A DNA stretch of 13,882 bases from CAYZQH01 sp050300015 (lineage in GTDB: Bacteria > Pseudomonadota > Gammaproteobacteria > Pseudomonadales > Cellvibrionaceae). Position 1 is the stretch's first letter. Every line of letters begins with the position of its first letter. The notes under the pieces are model-generated. The model had not been told where the DNA came from and searched no databases. It was given only the letters and a program-made list of their open reading frames with translations. The DNA is taken from contig JBNKWZ010000017.1 of assembly GCA_050300015.1 (NCBI GenBank), forward strand, positions 1 to 13,882, written 5' to 3'. Below, one piece after another: positions 9,070 to 13,882 of the stretch. A program made the translations under genes and the position numbers.

Positions 9070-9720
9070 CTAGGCGGTTGCCTGTTTGGTTACTTTTAAA
9101 TAGTCACTGTAAGCTTCGGTCGCCTGAATAACGTTCGAAGCCAAGACTTCAATTTCAAAAACCACATTGGCGAGGACTGAAGCTGAGCTTAAAGCGCCAA
9201 ACATATGGTAATTATCAGTGCCGTTACCCACATAATCGAGCGAAATGGTAGAAAGCGGAAAATACTTATGGGTTCTTAAAATTGTTTCGTTTAGTGCGGC
9301 CACATCTTTGACGTCGTCGGTCGGCCACAACAAAGCCTCGGCGAGAATTTGCTCGCCAGAAACCGTTACAAATATGGGCAGATCTCCATATTCCCGCATG
9401 GTAATGTGAATTGCGGGCTCAATGCCGTCAATCATCTCAATTTGAGCCCTACCCGCACTAAAGAGCTCTGCAGCCTCCAACGCGTCAAACAGGCTTTCAG
9501 TTGTCCAGGATTTTTCTGGGTCACTCATCACGGTATCTCCTTTCAGGTTGATCTCAATCTGGGATGCAGCCTCCTCACTCGCTAACCGCAACGCTCTTTC
9601 ACAGCGAGACAGTAGCTTGGCGTTTTCTGGGAGAATCCACACCTCTTTCTTAACGAAGCCTGCCTCGCGCAGCCTTCGGCGATATTCTCTTTGGTAATGC
9701 GCTGATGATTTTGCCTTCAT
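9070..9720 (-). CDS. yjfI: ribbon-helix-helix-like DNA-binding domain fused to DUF2170 (YjfI-like)
   Basis: A 216-residue first gene of the operon. Residues 1-55 are strongly basic at the front (YQREYRRRLREAG, 9-21), then a strand-like FVKKEVWILPEN (22-33) and an amphipathic helix, the look of a ribbon-helix-helix (Arc/MetJ/CopG type) DNA-binding domain. Residues about 65-212 match the DUF2170 family as I know it from YjfI, which in E. coli is a shorter protein of about 130 residues without this extension. DUF2170 genes are regularly found beside PspA-like genes; their function is unknown. The ATG at 9718-9720 has only a weak TAGGA before it, whereas a much stronger ribosome binding site lies inside the gene before Met65. 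The basic domain plus the operator array just upstream suggests autoregulation of the operon (inference). The DUF2170 call is firm to moderate, the ribbon-helix-helix call moderate. Confidence 0.82.
   Translation of the reverse strand: MKAKSSAHYQREYRRRLREAGFVKKEVWILPENAKLLSRCERALRLASEEAASQIEINLKGDTVMSDPEKSWTTESLFDALEAAELFSAGRAQIEMIDGIEPAIHITMREYGDLPIFVTVSGEQILAEALLWPTDDVKDVAALNETILRTHKYFPLSTISLDYVGNGTDNYHMFGALSSASVLANVVFEIEVLASNVIQATEAYSDYLKVTKQATA
9526..9543 (-). promoter_or_regulatory. strong internal ribosome binding site before Met65 of the YjfI-like gene
   Basis: Reading the minus strand, AAAGGAG (9537-9543) is followed after 5 bases by GTG (9529-9531) and immediately by ATG (9526-9528), both in frame with the 216-residue protein. 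This is the best Shine-Dalgarno match at this locus, far better than the one before the annotated start. Initiation here would yield a DUF2170-only protein of 152 or 153 residues (9070-9528 or 9070-9531) lacking the DNA-binding-like domain. Confidence 0.6.
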
Positions 9721-9737
9721 ACGCCAATCCTAACACC

Positions 9738-9792
9738 TTACATGTGATTTTCAAATTAATTACATGTAACATTTTGGAATAATCACATGTAA
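9738..9792 (-). promoter_or_regulatory. triple phased palindromic operator and likely operon promoter
   Basis: Three related palindromes lie 18 to 72 bases before the first gene: TTACATGTGA (9738-9747), TTACATGTAA (9760-9769, a perfect palindrome) and TCACATGTAA (9783-9792). They start 22 and 23 bases apart, about two helical turns, so they face one side of the DNA. The two outer copies are exact inverted repeats of each other over 12 bases, making the array symmetrical about the middle copy. A TGTAAT at 9759-9764 (minus strand), one mismatch from TATAAT, lies within the middle site and would give a transcript start near 9750; the -35 match is poor. Occupied operators would block RNA polymerase. 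The likely ligand is the basic N-terminal domain of the first gene product (inference). Confidence 0.65.
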
Positions 9793-9800
9793 CTTCTTTC

Positions 9801-9820
9801 GCACCCGGCATTTCGGGTGC
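9801..9820. repeat. 7-bp inverted repeat upstream of the operon promoter
   Basis: GCACCCG (9801-9807) and CGGGTGC (9814-9820) form a perfect 7-bp stem with a 6-base loop. No T-run follows on either strand, so a terminator is unlikely. It lies just outside the operator array and could be a further protein-binding site or incidental. Confidence 0.35.
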
Positions 9821-10939
9821 CCAAACCCCTCTCCTGAGCACACTCTCACAGCATCCCAATTTCCATGTTAGCGCTTCTCGACAGGCCACCAGCACACCCT
9901 AACCGTCACGATAGACAGGATTTAGCCGAGACAAACGAACGACCAGAAGCCATTGAAACTTCATCAGAGGCTCCCTAGCGATTATTTGTGGAGGTTTTTG
10001 GTGCGGGTTGCGATGGATAAGCACGCTTCAATCAATGGCATTGAGACAAATAAGCCACCGATATTGAGGCCTTGACTTACCTTAAAACCGGCCCTCCTGA
10101 CTGACAACCGGCCATGCCAATCATTTACACGTCTTACATTTACGCGTCAGACAAAGCAACGCCGCCGAATATGTTGAGCAACCACAGAATCGATCCATTG
10201 CATAAGATGGTCAATCCCCCTGCGGCAAATTAGGTGACAGGTAATTTATTATGAAGCGAAGCCAAATAACTCCTCACAACGGCTAAATTCAAAATGGTGA
10301 ACACTCAATAATCCTGAATACACCCCAATGAAAAAAGCTCATAGCAATAATATGATACTCACTTGCATCAAAATCTCACACAACCTCCAACCCTATTGGC
10401 AACCTAATTTAACGCACCTTAAAAACACCGACATTGTCCTACCTTACAAGCCCTGAGTATCGAACCGAGTCATAAGTGGATCTTTTTTTATTATGAAAAG
10501 AACTAAAATACCCACCTACCTAAATGTGCTGCAAATACGCACGTTAACAGCGCCTTAAAATACATTCACAACCTTGCGCCCGCCATACTCATACCCTTAG
10601 TTCACAATTGTGATCCCATCACAATGAGCCGCCTCGCCCAGTCAACCCAAACGCTCCGAGCCCACAGGCAAAATCTGCGTGTAATACCACGCCCATTTCA
10701 CCCGTAAAAACATTAAGTGCCGCACAAATCTGAATCTTTCCTAGGCCTTTTCTTCAATAATGTTAGCCCTAACAAAGTTTGGCTCTCAAAAATGCCGTAC
10801 ATATGGGCCGTGCGTAACGGTCAATAGATAAAAGAGTTTTCTGGAACCAAGTAAGAGGACACACAGACACAAACCTCCATCCATTGGCACGAAAACCAAC
10901 AATAACGAGTAACCACCACTAAACCCAAGGATTTTTACC
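9821..10939. other. long stretch without a recognisable gene
   Basis: This region of about 1.1 kb separates the divergently transcribed operon and esterase gene. I see no reading frame with a credible start and ribosome binding site on either strand, no tRNA- or rRNA-like sequence, and no tandem repeats. The only reading frame of notable length, at the right end on the minus strand, is the antisense of the poly-serine tract. A nested palindrome at 10602-10625 and a short GTTAG-CC-CTAAC repeat (10762-10773) are the only structures that stand out. The part nearest 10939 must hold the esterase promoter; I could not pick one with confidence. Confidence 0.6.
10602..10625. promoter_or_regulatory. 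nested palindrome, possible regulator binding site
   Basis: TCACAATTGTGA (10602-10613) is a perfect 12-bp palindrome. It overlaps a second perfect inverted repeat, ATTGTGAT (10607-10614) with ATCACAAT (10618-10625) around CCC. The half-site TCACAAT thus appears three times in alternating orientation within 24 bases. The second repeat resembles a CRP site (TGTGA...TCACA) but with a 5-base instead of 6-base spacer, so CRP binding is doubtful. It lies about 315-340 bases before the esterase start; a sugar-responsive repressor is possible but unproven. Confidence 0.45.
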
Positions 10940-12361
10940 ATGAAAGCGAAGCCATTGATTTTCCTGCTGTGTGGGGCACTTGCTGCGTGTGGAGGGCAAA
11001 ATAACACCAGCTCTTCAAGCAGCTCTAGCACTTCCTCCACCAGCTCGTCGTCTAGCAGTAGCTCATCCAACTCTAGCTCTAGCAGCTCCTCAACGAGCTC
11101 CTCATCGAGCAGCAGCTCTTCCAGCTCGGGCACCATTCCCACAAACGCTGCTTTGGTTTATACGGTAAATGCGGGCTCTGCCACACCGGTCACATTGGAT
11201 GGCGTCGAGTACAAAGGCGACCGCTTCGCCACTGGCGGCACGCAAAACACCACCTCCGACCCTATCACTGGTGCCAGCAATGGCGCTCTGTACCAGTCAG
11301 AAAGGTATGGTGATTTCAGCTACGAAATCCCCGTCACCAACGCCACCTACAGTGTGAAGTTGCATTTCGTAGAAATGTATCAAACCACAGCGGCGACTCG
11401 CTCCTTTAGCGTTTCGGTTGAAGGCAAGCAAGAAATTTCGCAATTGGATTTGTTTACCCAAGTGGGCCACGATGGCGCCATGGAGTATGTTGTCGAGGAT
11501 GTATCCGTGGATGATGAAAGCTTGACGATTACCCTGGATCCAACCATTGATAATGCCACCATCAGTGGTATTGCTGTCTATTCTAGTGATGGCGGTGAGT
11601 TTGTAGAGCCACCCGAACCCGTTGGCCCCGTCTTCCACGATGCGCCACAAGGGTTTGATCAATTCGCTGGTGGTGCACGTGGTAATGTGACGGAGCACTT
11701 CTACAACGCCGCAGACGTGGGCCGTCAGCTGGGCATTACGGTTTATACACCACCCGATTACGACCCCAACCAAGAATACCCGGTACTCTACTTGTTACAC
11801 GGCATTGGCGGCGATCAATGGGAATGGCAACGGCACGTTGGTGCAGCCTTTAACAATATTGCGGACAACCTGCATAACCAAGGCCTCGTAACACCCATGA
11901 TCATCGTGATGCCGGACGGCAATGCACGTGACGCTCAAACTTTTGACAGTTTTGAAGCGTTTGAAGGTGTGCTTCTAAATAACCTTATCCCATTTGTGGA
12001 ATCCAACTACCCCGTGTTATCCGGCAAGGAAAACCGTGCCATAGCAGGCCTGTCCATGGGTGGGTATCAAGCGCTCAATTTTGGTTTGCGCAATACGGAT
12101 ACTTTTGCTTGGGTTGCAGGCTTCTCTTCAGCGCCGTTTTTAAATACAAGCCCACAAAACTTTGAGGCGATGCGTGGATTAAGAGCGATATTTGTCTCCT
12201 GTGGCAGCGCGGACGGCTTATTAGGTGGCAGCCAAAACCTACACAACCACTTGACCAGCAACAATGTGGACCACCTCTGGAAACTGTACCCAGGTGGCGG
12301 ACACGATATGGGAGTTTGGAACCCAAGCTTTTATTCGTTTGCCAGAATGATTTTCAAATAG
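10940..12361 (+). CDS. secreted lipoprotein: malectin-like domain, poly-Ser linker and CE1 esterase domain
   Basis: A 473-residue surface or periplasmic lipoprotein. The signal peptide (1-16) ends in the lipobox LAAC with Cys17 as the lipidation site. Residues 24-63 are an almost pure serine linker (36 of 40). Residues about 69-216 resemble a malectin/CBM57-type carbohydrate-binding domain (VNAGSATPVTLDG; YSVKLHFVEMY; ISGIAVYS). Residues about 231-473 are an alpha/beta hydrolase of the esterase D / carbohydrate esterase family 1 type (LGITVYTPPDYD; VLYLLHGIGG) with a visible triad: Ser372 in GLSMGG, Asp425 in SADG and His455 in GGHD. Such enzymes remove feruloyl or acetyl groups from xylan and related hemicellulose; which ester is cut here cannot be read. 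AAGGA lies 8 bases before the ATG. The gene stands alone, closed by a strong terminator, and no other carbohydrate enzyme is adjacent. Lipid anchoring plus a flexible linker implies action at the cell surface. Confidence 0.9.
   Translation: MKAKPLIFLLCGALAACGGQNNTSSSSSSSTSSTSSSSSSSSSNSSSSSSSTSSSSSSSSSSSGTIPTNAALVYTVNAGSATPVTLDGVEYKGDRFATGGTQNTTSDPITGASNGALYQSERYGDFSYEIPVTNATYSVKLHFVEMYQTTAATRSFSVSVEGKQEISQLDLFTQVGHDGAMEYVVEDVSVDDESLTITLDPTIDNATISGIAVYSSDGGEFVEPPEPVGPVFHDAPQGFDQFAGGARGNVTEHFYNAADVGRQLGITVYTPPDYDPNQEYPVLYLLHGIGGDQWEWQRHVGAAFNNIADNLHNQGLVTPMIIVMPDGNARDAQTFDSFEAFEGVLLNNLIPFVESNYPVLSGKENRAIAGLSMGGYQALNFGLRNTDTFAWVAGFSSAPFLNTSPQNFEAMRGLRAIFVSCGSADGLLGGSQNLHNHLTSNNVDHLWKLYPGGGHDMGVWNPSFYSFARMIFK
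11009..11128 (+). repeat. poly-serine linker, low-complexity DNA
   Basis: Forty codons encode 36 serines, three threonines and one asparagine. The serine codons are mixed (AGC, AGT, TCT, TCC, TCA, TCG), so protein-level selection rather than simple triplet expansion maintains the tract, although the DNA is low-complexity and slippage-prone. Poly-Ser linkers between modules are characteristic of secreted polysaccharide-degrading enzymes in Saccharophagus, Cellvibrio and Teredinibacter. Confidence 0.9.
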
Positions 12362-12390
12362 GCGCCGTGTGGCAAATAATTGCAAACACT

Positions 12391-12426
12391 CAAAACCCCC
12401 AGCTTCCACTGGGGGTTTTGTTATGG
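12391..12426. terminator. bidirectional rho-independent terminator
   Basis: CAAAACCCCCAG (12391-12402) and CTGGGGGTTTTG (12409-12420) form a perfect 12-bp stem around the loop CTTCCA. The stem ends in a T-run on both strands, so it can end the esterase transcript 30 bases after its stop and also the transcript of the convergent PilZ gene, whose stop is at 12464. Confidence 0.92.
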
Positions 12427-12463
12427 CATTAGGTGAGAGCGTTAAAAAGGCGTCTTGTACGCG

Positions 12464-12733
12464 CTATTGATCTTCAACAATATACTGCAAGCCCAGGCCG
12501 TCTTCATCGGCCCACACTATTTTCATGGGTACAGTAGGGCACTCTTCCTTACTGCCTTGAACTTGACCTTGAACCACCTCGCCCACTGGCGGTAGCGCTG
12601 ACGGCTCCACCAAAACAAACACCCCACCTTCTGAGAAATTTTTCGTCACGACTATTTTCTCACCTATTTGTGGGTGAGAAATTTTGATTTCAATGCGTAG
12701 AGGAATACGAGAGTGCTCTCTTCTGTTGTCCAT
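12464..12733 (-). CDS. stand-alone PilZ-domain c-di-GMP receptor
   Basis: An 89-residue single-domain PilZ protein. Both halves of the c-di-GMP signature are present: RxxxR at Arg5-Arg9 (RREHSR) and the NxSxxG form of the second motif at Asn32-Ser34-Gly37 (NFSEGG), followed by a beta-barrel-like remainder ending in GLGLQYIVED. Family members bind cyclic di-GMP and change the activity of a partner controlling motility, exopolysaccharide or secretion; the partner here is unknown. The start is the ATG at 12731-12733, because GAGGT lies 5 bases before it; a TTG seven codons upstream would extend the frame but has no ribosome binding site. No diguanylate cyclase is adjacent. It converges on the esterase across the shared terminator. 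Confidence 0.87.
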   Translation of the reverse strand: MDNRREHSRIPLRIEIKISHPQIGEKIVVTKNFSEGGVFVLVEPSALPPVGEVVQGQVQGSKEECPTVPMKIVWADEDGLGLQYIVEDQ

Positions 12734-12855
12734 TTTTACCTCAAGCAAAATCAACTGAAACTCTTACAAATGTAGAAGGGTTTACCTAAATTAGCCAAAT
12801 CACAACGTTTTGTTCGGCTTTTTAGTACGCCTAATGGCCGAATCTTGAATGAGCC

Positions 12856-13194
12856 TTATATTTGCTGACCTTCGGAAAAATAACATTCCATCCAATCAAA
12901 CAACGTTTGCGCAGTTAAATTAGAAATCGAAGTTTGTTTAAAATCTCGGCTCATTTCGTCCTCCAACTTGGTAAACTGGTACAACAATATGCCGGGTTGA
13001 TCATCGTGCAATACCATCAAAATACGGCGTTGGGTACGCAAACAATCAATGGTCATGGCATCTGCGGGAATGCCGCTGTCGCGCATGCCTCGGCGCACTC
13101 CAATTACCGGATTCATGGTTGCGTGCGCCTGTTGAATTTGGGCGTGCGCCTCACTCGCGAGATCAGACAACGATTTTAAAGCCTCTTCGGACAT
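12856..13194 (-). CDS. conserved-looking small protein, family not recognised
   Basis: A 112-residue cytoplasmic-looking protein with no signal peptide, no membrane segment and no motif I can name. The first third is a helical segment (MSEEALKSLSDLASEAHAQI); the middle has alternating strand-like stretches (IDCLRTQRRILMVLHDDQPG, then ILLYQFTKLEDE); the end is helical (TAQTLFDWMECYF). The start is decided by an excellent AAGGAGG five bases before the ATG at 13192-13194; a longer frame to 13281 lacks such a site. Codon use and the strong ribosome binding site argue that it is real. It is transcribed in the same direction as the PilZ gene but separated from it by 122 bases, so an operon is uncertain. 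Confidence 0.75.
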   Translation of the reverse strand: MSEEALKSLSDLASEAHAQIQQAHATMNPVIGVRRGMRDSGIPADAMTIDCLRTQRRILMVLHDDQPGILLYQFTKLEDEMSRDFKQTSISNLTAQTLFDWMECYFSEGQQI

Positions 13195-13341
13195 TGATGC
13201 CTCCTTGTTTGGCAATACCGCCAGAATACCAGAATCACTGCAAAACGTCCGAAAATCCAAAAGCCACGGAGACACCCCCACATAAAAGCCCTTGCTACAT
13301 CCATCACTTGATTCAAGTCAATAGGGTTCGCCACACAAAAT

Positions 13342-13728
13342 TTACGATTTTATTAACCCGGCAATAAAAGCGACGTGCGCATCTTCGACAGCTTTTAAAT
13401 GATCTGCTTTCTGGGCATCCACCACCGCTAAATGACGTTTTGGGATGACGGCACCCTCCAAACGTAAACTGCCTGCCACCATCAAGTTTATATCACTCCG
13501 TGCGATGGGTTTTACATACCCCAATGAATTGCGATGTAAAATGTCACCCTCAAATAAATACGTCACCGTCACCAAATTAACGTGAGGGTGACGACGAACG
13601 TTAACACCCTCGCCAAGCACGAAAGTCACTGGCCCCATAGGGTCAAAAAAAACCCTTGGCTCCACCATTTTTTGATTGGCTCGGGGCAATAAACGGCGAA
13701 TGCAAAAACCACCTAAGCCTTTCTTCAA
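13342..13728 (-). pseudogene. remnant of a pirin-family cupin gene (5', internal and 3' losses)
   Basis: The 128-codon frame clearly derives from a pirin. Residues 11-86 follow the family: RRLLPRANQKMVEP, FFDPMGP, GEGVNVRRHPHVNLVTVTYLFEG, HRNSLG and NLMVAG. Pirins are about 230-300 residues long. Here the sequence jumps at Gly86 straight into what looks like the C-terminal cupin part (SLRLEGAVIP...AVVDAQ...VEDAHVAFIAG), so well over 100 residues are missing, including the His-x-Glu pair of the metal site; only His47 and His49 of the iron ligands remain. The protein then stops where a pirin would continue for some 50 residues. Several conserved residues have drifted (FFDPMGP for FFDHMGP, VNLV for IGLA). 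The only start is a TTG without a ribosome binding site, and the usual N-terminal 15-20 residues are absent, perhaps displaced by the adjacent insertion sequence. A functional mini-protein is unlikely. Confidence 0.8.
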
Positions 13729-13760
13729 CGGAGTTAATAAATTACTAATTGGGTCACAAT

Positions 13761-13791
13761 AATGAATACATAAGTGTTTTCATGTATCATT
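13761..13791. repeat. imperfect palindrome just before the transposase start
   Basis: AATG-A-ATACAT (13761-13771) and ATGTATCATT (13782-13791) are inverted repeats with one bulged base, separated by 10 bases, ending 6 bases before the transposase ATG. This may be part of the insertion sequence's left terminal region or the transposase operator; the right end is outside the window, so the terminal repeat cannot be verified. Confidence 0.45.
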
Positions 13792-13797
13792 TATCCT

Positions 13798-13882
13798 ATG
13801 AATTATGACGCACGATCTTTAAGCACTGAAGAGCAATACCTGCTTCGCAAAATAGCGGTTCAACGAGTGTTGGACGGCGAGG
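13798..13882 (+). CDS. start of an IS630-type transposase, cut by the right edge
   Basis: The frame opens at ATG 13798-13800 and runs to the window end: MNYDARSLSTEEQYLLRKIA and then VQRVLDGE. This matches the helix-turn-helix N-terminus of IS630/Tc1-mariner family transposases, which typically begin with a D-A-R-x-L segment and a K/R-x-x-V-x-x-V-x-x-G-E helix. No good Shine-Dalgarno is visible before the ATG, common for transposases. The DDE catalytic domain lies beyond the window, so intactness cannot be judged. It is divergent from and adjacent to the pirin remnant, about 70 bases from that frame's first codon, consistent with the element having inserted at or near the pirin 5' end. Confidence 0.68.
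   Translation, partial: MNYDARSLSTEEQYLLRKIAVQRVLDGE

Noticed and set aside
9650..9895. Minus-strand 81-codon reading frame over the operator region
   Set aside because: It overlaps the 5' end of the YjfI-like gene and the operator array in another frame and has no family resemblance.
10609..10623. CRP-like site TGTGA-TCCCA-TCACA
   Set aside because: The spacer is 5 rather than 6 bases, which breaks the CRP geometry; kept only as a generic palindrome.
10786..11142. Minus-strand reading frame rich in Glu and Leu (118 codons)
   Set aside because: It is the antisense of the poly-serine linker of the esterase; the Glu/Leu repeats are simply the complement of serine codons, and its start has no support.
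12734..12754. TTG-initiated seven-codon extension of the PilZ protein
   Set aside because: No ribosome binding site precedes it, whereas the inner ATG has GAGGT at proper spacing.
12856..13281. Longer 141-codon version of the unrecognised 112-residue protein
   Set aside because: The perfect AAGGAGG five bases before the inner ATG decides the start at 13194; the upstream extension has no comparable site.
1..13882. CRISPR array, tRNA, rRNA or integron structures
   Set aside because: No regularly spaced direct repeats of suitable length, no cloverleaf-like sequence and no rRNA motifs were seen; the only phased repeats are the three short operators at 9738-9792.

Overview
The window looks like chromosomal DNA of a marine or plant-polymer-degrading gammaproteobacterium, most likely of the Cellvibrio / Saccharophagus / Teredinibacter group. 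The best clue is a secreted lipoprotein esterase with a long poly-serine linker, a hallmark of carbohydrate-active enzymes in that group. A minus-strand envelope-stress gene set and a stand-alone PilZ protein also fit a gammaproteobacterium. This assignment is inference; no rRNA or tRNA gene is present to confirm it.

Layout. Positions 1-250 lie downstream of the large operon and hold at most the start of an unrecognised minus-strand reading frame plus small hairpins. Positions 251-9720 are one compact minus-strand operon of five genes, in transcription order: a ribbon-helix-helix-like domain fused to DUF2170 (YjfI-like), a PspA/IM30 protein (YjfJ-like), a membrane/OB-fold protein (YqiJ-like), a flotillin (YqiK-like) and a 1772-residue AAA+ ATPase of the 'DNA repair ATPase'/DUF3686 type. 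Upstream of the first gene are three copies of a TTACATGTAA-type palindrome spaced 22 and 23 bp apart, which look like an operator array, probably for the operon's own first protein. Positions 9793-10939 are over 1.1 kb with no convincing gene but with a notable nested palindrome near 10602-10625. Positions 10940-12361 (plus strand) encode the lipoprotein malectin-like / CE1 esterase, closed by a strong bidirectional terminator at 12391-12420. Facing it on the minus strand are a PilZ c-di-GMP-binding protein and an unrecognised 112-residue protein. Next comes a decayed pirin gene (13342-13728) lacking its N-terminus, its middle and its C-terminal end. The window closes with the first 28 codons of an IS630-type transposase.

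How the genes work together. PspA proteins are bacterial ESCRT-III homologues that polymerise on stressed membranes. Flotillin/YqiK proteins organise membrane microdomains, and YqiJ-like proteins are their NfeD-like OB-fold membrane partners. A giant AAA+ ATPase in the same operon is a natural candidate for a remodelling or disassembly engine, loosely analogous to Vps4 acting on ESCRT-III. The association of these families is known from comparative genomics, but the ATPase's role is not established. Less commonly noted details here are the DNA-binding-like domain fused to DUF2170, the phased operator triplet, a strong internal ribosome binding site that could release DUF2170 alone, and two intergenic hairpins inside the operon that could set protein ratios.
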